A stretch of DNA of 64,000 nucleotides from positions 1,519,501 through 1,583,500 of the forward strand of contig NZ_LR134383.1 of assembly GCF_900637635.1 (NCBI RefSeq), read 5' to 3'. Every line of letters begins with the position of its first letter. The first letter of the stretch is position 1. Both the position numbers and the translations under genes were made by a program. The DNA comes from Legionella jordanis (GTDB lineage Bacteria; Pseudomonadota; Gammaproteobacteria; Legionellales; Legionellaceae). Below the pieces are notes generated by a model that worked only from the letters and a program-made list of their open reading frames with translations, was not told the origin of the DNA and searched no databases. Shown here one piece after another: positions 24,970-34,784 of this stretch.

Positions 24970-27659
24970 ACCAAACTTCCGTGACAAACTTTATATTTTT
25001 TGCCGGAACCGCAAGGACAGGGATCATTTCGGCCAATTTTTCTTTCGGTTCTGCGGAATGTTGTATCTCCCCGCTGCTCAGTGTCAGACTCAAATTCATC
25101 TTGATGGAGGAATTGCATCTTTTGGGCTTGCTCTGCGCGTCTTTGCTCTTCGACCGCATCCACGTCTTCGGCAGTTTGAACCTCTACTGAAGACAATAAT
25201 CGGATGATGTCATATTTCAGACTATCAAGCATCATGGAAAACAGGCTAAATGCTTCCCGTTTGTACTCCTGTTTTGGATCTTTTTGAGCATAACCCCGCA
25301 AATGAATCCCTTGACGCAAATGATCCATCGCAGCCAAATGTTCACGCCAGTGATTATCCAGCGTTTGTAAAATAACTGATTTTTCAAAATTTGCGAGAAC
25401 TTCCCGACCAGTGATTTGTTCTTTCTCCTGATAACGATCTACGCAAAGTTGATAAATTTGTTCTCTGATTTGCTCAGGCTGCAGGCTGTGATCTTTTTCA
25501 ATCCACTCACTCACGTTGGCTTTAATTTTAAAGTCTTCTGATAATGCTTGAGTAAGTCCTGGTAAATCCCATTGATCTTCCAGACTTTGTGGTGGGATAA
25601 AGCTATCGACCAGACTGAAAATAACATCCTGCCTCATTCCGTCGACAACTTCTTTTGGATCTTTCGTCGCCATGAGAGCAGCACGCTGGCTGTAAATTAC
25701 CTTCCGCTGTTCATTGGCAACATTATCATAATCCAGTAGTTGCTTACGAACATCAAAATGATGCCCTTCCAACTTGCGCTGTGCGTTCTCAATCGCTTTG
25801 GTAACCAGGCTGTGTTCAATAGGTTCACCCGGCTTCATACCCAATCGGCGCATCATCGAGGCAACGCGCTCGGAAGCAAAAATGCGCATGAGGTTATCGT
25901 CTAGGGACAAATAGAACCGGCTGCTCCCTGGATCCCCTTGACGACCCGCACGGCCCCTTAACTGATTGTCAATACGACGGGATTCATGTCGTTCTGAGCC
26001 AATGATGCGCAAGCCACCAGCTTGTATAACTTGTTCATGGCGTTTTTGCCAATCGGTCTTAATTGCTTCCCGTTCAGCAGCGGTGGAGGTTTCAGGCAAT
26101 TGGGCAAGCTCAGCAGAAAGACTTCCCCCTAAAACAATATCCGTTCCACGGCCAGCCATGTTTGTAGCAATAGTAACCGTTCCAGGCCGACCTGCTTCAG
26201 CGACAATTTGAGCTTCTTTTTCGTGGAATTTGGCGTTTAGCACTTGGTGTTTAACGCCAGCCTTTTTTAGCAGATGGCTGAGCAATTCAGAAGCTTCAAT
26301 GGAGGCCGTTCCAACCAGCACAGGTTGTTTGCGAGCCACGCAATCTTTAACGTCTTCGATGATGGCTTGGTATTTGTCTTGTTGGCTGAGATAAACCAAA
26401 TCAGCTTGATCTTCCCGGCGCATGGGTTTATTGGTAGGGATAACCACTACTTCAAGGTTATAAATTTGTTGGAACTCGTAAGCTTCAGTATCAGCTGTAC
26501 CTGTCATACCCGACAGCTTGTTATAAATTCTGAAGTAATTTTGGAAAGTAATGGAGGCTAAAGTTTGGTTTTCATGTTGAATGGCTACGTTTTCCTTGGC
26601 TTCAACGGCTTGGTGCAAACCTTCAGACCAACGTCTCCCCTGCATGGTACGACCGGTGTGTTCGTCAACGATGACCACCTGATTGTCTTTTACAATGTAA
26701 TCTACATCGCGGTGAAACATGGCATGAGCGCGCAGGGCTGCATTCACATGATGCATCAAAATAATATTGCTGGCATGGTATAAACTTTCGCCTTCGTCCA
26801 ACAAATTATTTTGGGTAAGCAGTTCTTCGATAAATTGATGCCCTTCTTCCGTTAGATGAGCCTGCTTTTGTTTTTCATCAATTGTGTAATGGCCACCATC
26901 ACCTTCCTCTTCCTGCTTTCTGAGGCGTGGAATTAATTCATTCACTTTTTTATAAAGTTCTGAGCTGCCCTCTGCTGCGCCTGAGATAATAAGAGGCGTT
27001 CTCGCTTCGTCAATTAAAATGGAGTCTACTTCGTCAACGATGGCAAAATTTAATTCACGCTGAACCTTGTCCTCAAGACTAAAGGCCATATTGTCGCGCA
27101 AGTAATCAAAACCAAATTCATTATTGGTTCCATAGACGATGTCAGCTCGATAGGCAGCTTGCTTTTCAGGATGAGGCATGTCCGGATAAATAACCCCAAC
27201 ACTTAGACCTAAAAATTCATAGATGGGCTTCATCCATTGGCTGTCGCGTTTAGCCAAGTAGTCATTTACCGTAACAATATGAACTCCGCGGCCGGTTAAC
27301 GCATTCAAATAAGCAGGAAGTGTCGCCACCAGCGTTTTACCTTCCCCGGTGCGCATCTCGGCAATGTTGCCTTCGTGGAGAACCATACCACCAATTAATT
27401 GCACATCAAAATGCCTTAAGCCTAAAGTGCGAACTGCCACCTCACGGACTGCCGCAAAGGCTTCCGCCAGAAGTTCGTTTAGAGTTTCCCCTTCAGCCAA
27501 ACGTGATTTAAACTCGGCCGTTTTACCCGCTAGCTCTTCATTGGACAGTGCTTGCATATGGGGTTCAAATGCATTAATCGCCTGCACTGTTTTTTCCATG
27601 CGTCGTAAGGTTCGCTCATTACGACTTCCAAACATTTTCTTCATCAGGGTATTTAACAT
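24966..27659 (-). CDS. secA: Preprotein translocase ATPase SecA
   Basis: The protein has 897 residues. Walker A is [14 protein letters not shown] near residue 102, Walker B is [12 protein letters not shown], and the helicase-like part has [14 protein letters not shown] and [20 protein letters not shown]. The C-terminus is a SEC-C zinc motif ([14 protein letters not shown]). It drives proteins through SecYEG. The coding end overlaps mutT, so mutT is probably co-transcribed. AAGG precedes the ATG. Confidence 0.98.
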   Translation of the reverse strand: MLNTLMKKMFGSRNERTLRRMEKTVQAINAFEPHMQALSNEELAGKTAEFKSRLAEGETLNELLAEAFAAVREVAVRTLGLRHFDVQLIGGMVLHEGNIAEMRTGEGKTLVATLPAYLNALTGRGVHIVTVNDYLAKRDSQWMKPIYEFLGLSVGVIYPDMPHPEKQAAYRADIVYGTNNEFGFDYLRDNMAFSLEDKVQRELNFAIVDEVDSILIDEARTPLIISGAAEGSSELYKKVNELIPRLRKQEEEGDGGHYTIDEKQKQAHLTEEGHQFIEELLTQNNLLDEGESLYHASNIILMHHVNAALRAHAMFHRDVDYIVKDNQVVIVDEHTGRTMQGRRWSEGLHQAVEAKENVAIQHENQTLASITFQNYFRIYNKLSGMTGTADTEAYEFQQIYNLEVVVIPTNKPMRREDQADLVYLSQQDKYQAIIEDVKDCVARKQPVLVGTASIEASELLSHLLKKAGVKHQVLNAKFHEKEAQIVAEAGRPGTVTIATNMAGRGTDIVLGGSLSAELAQLPETSTAAEREAIKTDWQKRHEQVIQAGGLRIIGSERHESRRIDNQLRGRAGRQGDPGSSRFYLSLDDNLMRIFASERVASMMRRLGMKPGEPIEHSLVTKAIENAQRKLEGHHFDVRKQLLDYDNVANEQRKVIYSQRAALMATKDPKEVVDGMRQDVIFSLVDSFIPPQSLEDQWDLPGLTQALSEDFKIKANVSEWIEKDHSLQPEQIREQIYQLCVDRYQEKEQITGREVLANFEKSVILQTLDNHWREHLAAMDHLRQGIHLRGYAQKDPKQEYKREAFSLFSMMLDSLKYDIIRLLSSVEVQTAEDVDAVEEQRRAEQAQKMQFLHQDEFESDTEQRGDTTFRRTERKIGRNDPCPCGSGKKYKVCHGSLV

Positions 27660-27940
27660 AGCCTTGATAATCCTCTAGACAATTCCAGCTTCAAAACTGC
27701 TTAATTTACTAGAAATTTGCTGAAAATACCATGCAAAGCGACGGAAATAACTCAGTGGAATCCTGAATAAGCAAGACAATGGAAGGTTTTGCTGAATTTT
27801 TATCCTAAACAGCCAAATTTCTCATCATAAAGCCTCATTTTCTCAACCTGAGACATGTTTCTAGTAATCACAAATCTTAATAACTGTATTATAGTTCTGT
27901 TAATTTGATAAATCCCCAAATGGGGGCAGGAAATTAATTT

Positions 27941-28936
27941 TCAAGCCATTTCCGTAGGTAATTGCTGTTCAACCTCAGCTAACCTGTCTAAAGCTTCATA
28001 CAAAGAGGTGAGTTGCTTGCATTGTTGAGCCTTTAAAAGCATTTCTTTCCAATATTTGGCCCCAGCCAGTCCATGGGCAAAATTAAAAAGGGGTTTAAGC
28101 AAAATACTTAAAGGTATACCCTCTGAAAATTTCTTTTCCAGGTAGTTTAAATAGGTCTTAAAAATCTCATAACGTGAAGCAACCGGGGTTTCTGGATAAA
28201 AATACTGATGGATGTGGGCTAAAGCATAAGGATTTTGGCAAGCCAAGCGCCCCAGCATGACTCCATCTACCTCAGGCATATGCTGTTTGATTTCATCCAA
28301 ATTGCCAATATTTCCATTGATGACAATGGGCAAGTTTGGGAATTCCCGTTTAATTTGATAAACGTAATCATAGTGTAAAGGTGGGATGCTGCGGTTTTGC
28401 TTTGGGTTTAAACCAGTCAGCCAGGCCTTTCGGGCGTGCACGATTAATTTATCGCAGCCTGCGTTGATTAACTCCTTTGCGAAAGCTGCAAAATAATCAT
28501 AACTGTCCTGATGATCAATTCCAATCCTGGTCTTTGCAGTAACAGGAATGCTAACTGCCGATTTCAAGGCTTTAATGCAAGCCGCAACTCGTCCAGGTTC
28601 CGCCATCAAACAGGCCCCAAAGCGACCTGCCAATACGCGGTCACTGGGGCAACCCAAATTGAGGTTAATCTCATCAAAACCAAGCTCTTGAGCAAGCCTT
28701 GCAGCGGCTACCAATTTTTCTTCATCGGCACCACCTAATTGCAACGCGAGAGGATGTTCGCATGGATCAAAGCCTAGAGCCCGGTCAGGGTTATTAAGCA
28801 CTGCTCCAGTGGTTTGCATGTCGGTGTATAACAAAGCCGATGGGGCAATAAGACGCATAAACACACGAAAATGCGTGTTCGTCCAGTCAACCATAGGTGC
28901 AATGGCTAAAGGTGAAAACAGGGCTGGGAATGACAA
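27941..28936 (-). CDS. dusA: tRNA-dihydrouridine synthase A
   Basis: This 331-residue TIM-barrel flavoenzyme has IAPMVDWTNTHFR, the catalytic Cys in NLGCPSDRV, and HARKAWLTGLNPKQNRSIPP, the signature of DusA rather than DusB or DusC. It reduces uridine 20/20a in the tRNA D-loop with NADPH. No ATG stands before the FMN motif, so the start is probably TTG 28936, which sits about 27 bases after the predicted transcription start. A stop lies eight codons upstream. Confidence 0.93.
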   Translation of the reverse strand: MSFPALFSPLAIAPMVDWTNTHFRVFMRLIAPSALLYTDMQTTGAVLNNPDRALGFDPCEHPLALQLGGADEEKLVAAARLAQELGFDEINLNLGCPSDRVLAGRFGACLMAEPGRVAACIKALKSAVSIPVTAKTRIGIDHQDSYDYFAAFAKELINAGCDKLIVHARKAWLTGLNPKQNRSIPPLHYDYVYQIKREFPNLPIVINGNIGNLDEIKQHMPEVDGVMLGRLACQNPYALAHIHQYFYPETPVASRYEIFKTYLNYLEKKFSEGIPLSILLKPLFNFAHGLAGAKYWKEMLLKAQQCKQLTSLYEALDRLAEVEQQLPTEMA

Positions 28937-28969
28937 ATCAATGCTGCTTTACTAATCAGTTAGTTTCAA

Positions 28970-28998
28970 ATTATACAATTAAAATGATCAGCTGAAAA
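28970..28998 (-). promoter_or_regulatory. Promoter of dusA
   Basis: On the minus strand, TTTTCA, 17 bases, perfect TATAAT. The dusA start codon lies 34 bases after the -10 box, which supports the TTG start. Confidence 0.5.
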
Positions 28999-29310
28999 CC
29001 TTAAGACATGCATCATAGGTTATGATAAATAGCAATGTGGGGCTGAGTCCAAGCGGCATTCATTCATTTAAGTATAGGTTTTAGATTATTTTTAATGATG
29101 AAGAAAAATAATTAGTAAAAGCATTCGAATGATTTTCTTTTAGAGTGCAGCCATGCAGTCGATGTGCCATTTAAGCCCATGACTTGTAAGGGTTTTAACT
29201 GCCTAAGACAAGGCCCATTCCGGATAACTCCCAATGTCACTTTTCTTTCAGCTACCTTGTAGTTACCATCCCCTCAGGCTATACCTATAAGAATGTTATA
29301 AGGATCTTTT
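28999..29310. other. Intergenic region before the kinase gene
   Basis: Roughly 310 bases between the divergent dusA promoter and the histidine kinase. I see no open frame of note, no tRNA and no clear hairpin. AAGGA at the right end is the ribosome site of the kinase gene, and CTATACCTATAAG about 35 bases upstream could hold its -10 box. Confidence 0.4.
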
Positions 29311-31758
29311 ATGCCAGAAAAGAAACTTAGCCGTCAGAAAAAATCTTCGGTCAGAGTCCCTCTTTTATCCCACACCAACAAAAGCGTGCTGTTAAGCATC
29401 ATCAAATCCTTACCCGGCAGTGTGTACTGGAAAGACAAAGATGGTAAATATTTAGGCTGCAATGAGGTTATGCTGCAAATGGCAGGCCTATCTTCTGTCA
29501 TTGGAAAAACTGATTTTGACATGCCTTGGGCGGATTCCGCTGCCTCTTTGCAGGAAAATGACCGAAAAGTCATGGAACTAAATATCCCTTTGGAAGTAGA
29601 AGAAACCGCGACACTTGCCTCAGGTGAAAAAGTCGTTGTGCTGACGAGAAAAGCCCCCCTTCACAATGAAGTTGGTGAAGTAATTGGCATTATCGGCATC
29701 TCACTCAACATTACTCAACGAAAGGAAGAAGAATCCTTCCTACGCTCAAGCCAAGAACAAATGCAATCCACCTTGGAAAACATCGTGGCCAACATGCCGG
29801 GACATGTGTTTTGGAAAGATAAAAATGGAGTGTATTTAGGGTGCAACAATCGTCAAGCTCAAAGCTTAGGTTTCCGTTTTGGCTATGAAATTGTTGGCAA
29901 AACCGATTTTGATTTACCTTGGGGAAACAACAAAGCGGAACTGTTTCGAAGACATGACAAGCTGATTATGGAAACAGGAACCACACAGATTATTGAGGAA
30001 AAAGCCCAAGTGGATGGCAAAGACGCGACGGTTCTCAGTCATAAATCCCCCATGCGAAACAAAGAAGGTGAAATTACAGGCGTACTGGGCATCTCTATTG
30101 ACATCAGCGATCGCAAAAAAATTGAAACTGAGCTCTATTATGCAAAAGAGCAGGCTGAAGCCGCAAGCCGTGCCAAAACTGAGTTTCTGGAAAACATGCG
30201 TCATGACATCAGAACACCGCTGACAGGAATCGTTGGGTTTTCTGAAATCATTAAATCGGAAGCCATTAACCCTCTTGTCAAAGAATACGCAGACAATCTC
30301 ATCGCCTCAAGCCATGCTTTGTTGGATTTAATGGATCAAATCCTTGAAGCGATACGTGTAAGTTCAGGCGAAATCCCAAAGGTTAAGAAAAAATTCGTTT
30401 TAAAAAACCTTGTACAGCAAGCCATTGATTTAAATATGGCCAAAGCAGCGTCAAAACAACTTAACTTAACGCTCGAATACAATGATGAAATACCTAAATA
30501 TCTCATAGGAGATAATGTAAGAATCCATCGTATTCTCCTTGAACTACTCAGCAATGCATTAAATTTCACAGATTCTGGATTCGTGAATCTAAAAGTCCAG
30601 CTCGCAAATCGGCATCATCGAGAAATCGTATTAAAATTGGTCGTTGAAGACAGTGGTATGGGGATTCCTAAAGACAAACAGGAAGAAATATTTCTCCACT
30701 TTAAACGCTTAACTCCATCCTATAAAGGAATATACAGAGGCGCAGGACTCGGGCTTTCCGTTATTAAACAATTTGTCGACGACATGGATGGAGAAATTTA
30801 TGTGGACAGTGAGTTGCGCAAAGGAAGCACATTTACTTGTGTTATTCCTTTAAAAGTTTCTCTTCTTGAAGACGACACAGGGCTTTCCAAAACCCAGGAA
30901 TTGGAACTCATTTCCTCATCCAATTTACCCAAAAACTCCACCCCTAACCCTGATAAAGTCGATAAACAAACTCATGTATTGGTCGTTGAAGACAATGCAA
31001 TTGCTCAAAAGGTTGCCAAAGTCATATTATCTCAATTGCAGTGTCAAGTTGATGCCGCCGTCACTGGCCAAGAAGCACTAAGTCTGTGTAGTAAACACGA
31101 ATACGATTTTATATTTATGGATATTGGACTCCCTGATCTTGATGGTTATCAAATCACTCGTCACATTCGTGCTCAAGAATTCACTAAAAACCACCACACT
31201 CCAATCATTGCACTTACAGCGCATGTCGGTGAAGAAGATAAGAAACGATGCATTTCATCCGGAATGAATGCGGTGTTGACTAAGCCCTTAACCCAAAAAA
31301 GCTGCAGTGAAATTGTGCACTCTTTTGCACCAAAGCAACAGGAATTGGGGAAATACATTTTGGCCTCCGACTTACCTCAAAGTGAGAAAGAACTATTTGA
31401 GTTAAGCTCATTTCCAATGCTAGACATTCAGGAAGGGATTAAAACCACTGGCTCAGAAGCCATGCTGGTAGAAATGTTGCAGTTTACGATAAGCTCTTTG
31501 CCGGATGATTTAACCCTCCTGAAACAGAACCATCAAGAGCAAGATTGGAAAAAAACGCAACAAATAGCGCACAAAATCAAAGGTGGTGTCGTCTATGTAG
31601 GAGCAATCCGACTAAAAATGGCTTGCCAATACCTGGAGCGCTACTGGAAAACAGGAGGCCGTGATTTATTGGAGCAGCTTTACGAACAACTACTCCAAAT
31701 CGCAAACGAGACTATTGTAGAAGTTGAACAATGGATAGAAAGGCAGCCATCCACTTGA
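29311..31758 (+). CDS. Hybrid sensor histidine kinase, PAS-PAS-HisKA-HATPase-REC-HPt
   Basis: The 815-residue protein has no membrane helix, so it is a soluble sensor. PAS 1 (about 28-145) and PAS 2 (about 155-270) are near copies (VYWKDKDGKYLGCNE and VFWKDKNGVYLGCNN). His298 in NMRHDIRTPL is the kinase His; NALNFTD, GMGIPKD and GAGLGLSV are the ATP boxes. Asp604 (FMDIGLPDLDG) is the receiver site and His754 (AHKIKGG) the HPt His, making an ArcB-style four-step relay without its final regulator. AAGGA precedes the ATG. The stop lies 7 bases before the next gene on the other strand. Signal and target are unknown. Confidence 0.92.
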   Translation: MPEKKLSRQKKSSVRVPLLSHTNKSVLLSIIKSLPGSVYWKDKDGKYLGCNEVMLQMAGLSSVIGKTDFDMPWADSAASLQENDRKVMELNIPLEVEETATLASGEKVVVLTRKAPLHNEVGEVIGIIGISLNITQRKEEESFLRSSQEQMQSTLENIVANMPGHVFWKDKNGVYLGCNNRQAQSLGFRFGYEIVGKTDFDLPWGNNKAELFRRHDKLIMETGTTQIIEEKAQVDGKDATVLSHKSPMRNKEGEITGVLGISIDISDRKKIETELYYAKEQAEAASRAKTEFLENMRHDIRTPLTGIVGFSEIIKSEAINPLVKEYADNLIASSHALLDLMDQILEAIRVSSGEIPKVKKKFVLKNLVQQAIDLNMAKAASKQLNLTLEYNDEIPKYLIGDNVRIHRILLELLSNALNFTDSGFVNLKVQLANRHHREIVLKLVVEDSGMGIPKDKQEEIFLHFKRLTPSYKGIYRGAGLGLSVIKQFVDDMDGEIYVDSELRKGSTFTCVIPLKVSLLEDDTGLSKTQELELISSSNLPKNSTPNPDKVDKQTHVLVVEDNAIAQKVAKVILSQLQCQVDAAVTGQEALSLCSKHEYDFIFMDIGLPDLDGYQITRHIRAQEFTKNHHTPIIALTAHVGEEDKKRCISSGMNAVLTKPLTQKSCSEIVHSFAPKQQELGKYILASDLPQSEKELFELSSFPMLDIQEGIKTTGSEAMLVEMLQFTISSLPDDLTLLKQNHQEQDWKKTQQIAHKIKGGVVYVGAIRLKMACQYLERYWKTGGRDLLEQLYEQLLQIANETIVEVEQWIERQPST

Positions 31759-31765
31759 TCACTCA

Positions 31766-32527
31766 TTAATTTTCAATGGATGTCTGAACAACAGCTTCTT
31801 CTTTGATCTGAAATTCAGGATTAGCTTTAGCAGGGTACTTTTTAAAACGAAGTGCAACCGGCCTTAATAAAGTAGGATGAAGGGGTTTGATTAAGTATTC
31901 ATAAGTAGCGCCCATGGCTTTATTTCGACCGCTGGGATATACCTCAAAATCATAACCCTTTTGCGTCCATAAACACATGACTGCACATTCTTCAATCAAA
32001 TAATCCAGACAAAGCCTGAATGCCCGCTGTTGATCGATGTCTTCTTGGTTGTATCGACTTAAATATCGAGTTAAAAATTCCTCAATATTGGCATGGATTG
32101 CTTTCTGGTAAGCCTGATTCGTTTCGTACTCATTTTGCACACGCAAATGGCTGTTAATGTAATCAGTACTATTGTACCAATCGTCCCATCGCATGATATC
32201 TACTGGAATTGACAATTGGTTGATAGCCATCTCATTTCGCTTCAACCAATGATCCCCCTCCTCCACCGCTAATTGGTACAATTCATCGGGAGAAGCATCA
32301 TTCATAATACCAATGGTATGTCGTTGAACGCTATCATCAACGAGAATGGTGCACTGTTTGAATGAGGAGTTTATGAGTTTAATAACCGCTTCAAATTTGG
32401 CTCCCTCATGAATGGCCTGTCCAACACTAATTGGCATTAAGCAGGAGGATTGAGGGAATAATTTCCTTTCTTCAGGTGGATTTTCTCTAAAAGAAGCCTT
32501 AACAATTCGGTTATCAACTAAACTCAT
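31766..32527 (-). CDS. tRNA-dependent cyclodipeptide synthase, XYP type
   Basis: This 253-residue protein fits the cyclodipeptide synthase family, which joins two aminoacyl-tRNAs into a diketopiperazine. The nucleophile is Ser34 in MPISVGQAIHEG (AlbC Ser37), then LVDDSVQRH, the GDHWLKRNE segment, Tyr176/Glu180 in DYLIEE (AlbC Tyr178/Glu182), and Tyr197-Pro198 in VYPSGRN (AlbC Tyr202/His203). Gln37 at the Asn40 position plus Tyr-Pro marks the XYP subfamily rather than NYH. GGAGG lies seven bases before the ATG. The product cannot be read from sequence. No oxidase, P450 or methyltransferase lies next to it. A rejected alternative is a bare Rossmann class I synthetase relative. Confidence 0.85.
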   Translation of the reverse strand: MSLVDNRIVKASFRENPPEERKLFPQSSCLMPISVGQAIHEGAKFEAVIKLINSSFKQCTILVDDSVQRHTIGIMNDASPDELYQLAVEEGDHWLKRNEMAINQLSIPVDIMRWDDWYNSTDYINSHLRVQNEYETNQAYQKAIHANIEEFLTRYLSRYNQEDIDQQRAFRLCLDYLIEECAVMCLWTQKGYDFEVYPSGRNKAMGATYEYLIKPLHPTLLRPVALRFKKYPAKANPEFQIKEEAVVQTSIEN

Positions 32528-32621
32528 CCTTTAACCTCCATACGAATTATTTACGACCATTTAATCTATGCAACAGTCGCTAGAGGTCATATTCTATACC
32601 ATTTGACTTATTAATGTCCAG

Positions 32622-32751
32622 TTAATCTCTCATTCTATTAAGAAATTCGCCTTTAGCATTAAGCTCATCAACCGCGGGGCCAGCTTTGGCAGCAAGCAAT
32701 AAAGAGTTATTTATTAGAAAATTAGCTATCTGAGCATCGTTTAAACTTGTT
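32622..32751 (-). pseudogene. Possible C-terminal relic of a lost gene
   Basis: On the minus strand a frame without any start codon encodes about 42 residues ending in a stop, including SLNDAQIANFLINN and LLLAAKAGPAVDELNAKGEF. The composition is that of a normal soluble protein. A stop precedes it directly, so it can only be the tail of something decayed, or chance. Confidence 0.25.
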
Positions 32752-32974
32752 TACATATTCTATCGTTTTTCAACGGATTGGCCGGAAAATGCGAATACAA
32801 TGTTTATTGAAAATTTAAGTAGGGAAAAATTATTTACTACTAAAATATCTATTTAATTAAAATGAGCTCTTGTCATTGCAAAAATTATAAAAGAACGTTT
32901 CTTTAACATCACCGACATCATTTCTAAGGGTAACAGAGATAAATTCGGCGATTGAGTGTGTTGCACAATTTATG

Positions 32975-33020
32975 GCCTGGATAAACATCAATCTATATGT
33001 CACGATTTATTCATCCAGGC
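32975..33020. repeat. Inverted repeat with 8-base arms, near the recJ end
   Basis: GCCTGGAT and ATCCAGGC are separated by 30 bases. A second structure, the perfect 12-base palindrome GGTAAATTTACC, lies at 33030-33041 just before the recJ stop. There is no T-run after either, so a simple terminator is not clear; an mRNA 3' structure is possible. Confidence 0.4.
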
Positions 33021-33047
33021 ATTGAAATGGGTAAATTTACCTAAACC

Positions 33048-34781
33048 CTAGGCTGAAATAAGTTGCAAATTTTCAATAACCAACTGCAGGCGACTTCTCC
33101 CTTGATAGACATTCACATCCAGCTTATAAGCAGCATGAATTTGTTTGGCTCGATAGTTGGGCCATTGATTTAAATCAATATTAAAAGCAATGGCTTCGAA
33201 ACTGCCTCCCTCAGGATGGGCCAAAGTTAATTTAAGATGATTTTGCCCAACCAGACGCTGATCAAGAATTTCAAAGATGTTATCAAAGCAAGGCTCGGGA
33301 AATTGCTGTCCCCATGGACCTGCTTGTTGCAACAGCACTGCAGTTTCGATGCTTAGTTCATTAATGGTGAGTGAGCCATCTGTCCAAAGTTCAGCTTCAT
33401 ATTGGGCAGGATCAATATGCTTTTCCACTTCCCTTATAAACATTTGCTGAAAGGGTTTAAAATTTTGGGGAATTAAACTGAGACCGGCCGCCATGGCATG
33501 GCCGCCGAATTTGGTTATTAATCCGGGATTATCCTTATCTACAGCAGCTAACACGTCGCGAATGTTTAGACCGGCTACAGAGCGGGCCGATCCTTTTAGC
33601 TCAGAATCGCTAACTTGTGCAAAAGCAATAACGGGTCGATGATATCTCTCTTTTAAACGCCCCGCTAAAATGCCGATAACCCCTTGGTGCCAGTTTGGAT
33701 CCATAAGGCAAAGTGCGGCTGGCAAGTGATTGCTGTGCTCTATTTTTTTGCTTAATTGGTCTACGGCAATCATAGCCTGCTCTTTCATTTCTGCTTCAAT
33801 AAGGCGTCGCTCCTGATTAAGCTCATCAAGATGCGCAGCAAGCACTTTGGCCTTCTCCAAATTCTCACTAAGGAGACAATCGATTCCCAGAGACATATCG
33901 TCCAGCCGCCCTGCAGCATTCAGTCGTGGAGCGATCGCAAACCCCAAATCAGTTTCCCGTAAGCGCGCACAGTCCCTGCCGGCAATTTCTATCAAGGCCC
34001 GAATTCCAGGACGACATAAGCCCTGACGTATACGAGCTAAGCCCTGATTAACCATTATGCGATTATTTTGATCCAGAGGCACCACATCGGCAACCGTACC
34101 TAAGGCTACTAAATCAAGAAACTGTGCCATATTAGGTTCAGCCAGACCTTGTTCACTAAACCAGCCGCTTTGTGCAAGCTGACGCCTTAAGGCCAGCATC
34201 ACGTAAAAAATAACCCCCACACCGGCAATAGACTTGCTTGGAAAAGGGTCGCCTGCCTGGTTTGGATTTACGATGGCACAGGCCTTAGGCAGGATTTCTG
34301 CAGGTAAATGGTGATCCGTGACCAGTACATCAATGCCATGGGCATTGGCCGCATCCACTCCCTCAATACTGGCAATACCATTATCCACAGTGATGATGAG
34401 ATTAGGTTGCCATTTTTTTGCCACTTCGATAATGGCTGGGGTTAAACCATAACCAAAATCAAAACGGTTTGGGACTAAAAATTCAACGTTTGTTGCACCC
34501 ATTAAGCGCAAAGCAGAAACAGCGAGGGTTGTCGAGGTTGCTCCATCTGCATCAAAATCACCGACAATCAGGATTTTCTCTTGTTCTCTCAATGCTTTTT
34601 CAAGGCGAGAAGCCGCTTTCCCAATATCCATTAAATCTTTAAAAGGCAACAAAGCTTGAAGATTTTTATCGAGCTGGGCCTCATGAGTAATTCCGCGCGA
34701 GGCAAAAATCCGTTGTAAAAATTCAGGGTAACTGGACAATGACGCCAAGGGTGCGGGTACCTGTCGTTGTTTGATACGCAT
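33048..34781 (-). CDS. recJ: Single-stranded-DNA exonuclease RecJ
   Basis: The 577-residue protein has the DHH phosphoesterase motifs: VGDFDADGATST with the metal Asp residues, TVDNGIAS, VTDHHLPAE (DHH), and later GHAMAAGLS of the DHHA1 domain. An OB-type domain ends the protein. It degrades single-stranded DNA 5' to 3' in recombination and mismatch repair. It starts three bases after the stop of the rpfE-like gene, so the two are co-transcribed. Confidence 0.96.
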   Translation of the reverse strand: MRIKQRQVPAPLASLSSYPEFLQRIFASRGITHEAQLDKNLQALLPFKDLMDIGKAASRLEKALREQEKILIVGDFDADGATSTTLAVSALRLMGATNVEFLVPNRFDFGYGLTPAIIEVAKKWQPNLIITVDNGIASIEGVDAANAHGIDVLVTDHHLPAEILPKACAIVNPNQAGDPFPSKSIAGVGVIFYVMLALRRQLAQSGWFSEQGLAEPNMAQFLDLVALGTVADVVPLDQNNRIMVNQGLARIRQGLCRPGIRALIEIAGRDCARLRETDLGFAIAPRLNAAGRLDDMSLGIDCLLSENLEKAKVLAAHLDELNQERRLIEAEMKEQAMIAVDQLSKKIEHSNHLPAALCLMDPNWHQGVIGILAGRLKERYHRPVIAFAQVSDSELKGSARSVAGLNIRDVLAAVDKDNPGLITKFGGHAMAAGLSLIPQNFKPFQQMFIREVEKHIDPAQYEAELWTDGSLTINELSIETAVLLQQAGPWGQQFPEPCFDNIFEILDQRLVGQNHLKLTLAHPEGGSFEAIAFNIDLNQWPNYRAKQIHAAYKLDVNVYQGRSRLQLVIENLQLISA

Positions 34782-34784
34782 TTA

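Larger units (their letters stand above)
32528..33047. other. 520-base intergenic region between the cyclodipeptide synthase and recJ
   Basis: It is AT-rich and holds no intact gene. It carries the promoter side of the cyclodipeptide synthase gene, a possible gene relic at 32622-32751, an inverted repeat at 32975-33020 and a palindrome at 33030-33041. On the plus strand a start-less frame of about 37 codons ends near 32860, so open frames of this size are not by themselves evidence of a gene here. Confidence 0.4.

Noticed and set aside
27914-27926. CCCC/GGGG hairpin after dusA
   Set aside because: Only four base pairs and a weak T-rich tail; not enough for a terminator call.
32740-32862. Start-less plus-strand frame of about 37 codons
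   Set aside because: No start codon, no ribosome site; such frames are common in AT-rich DNA.
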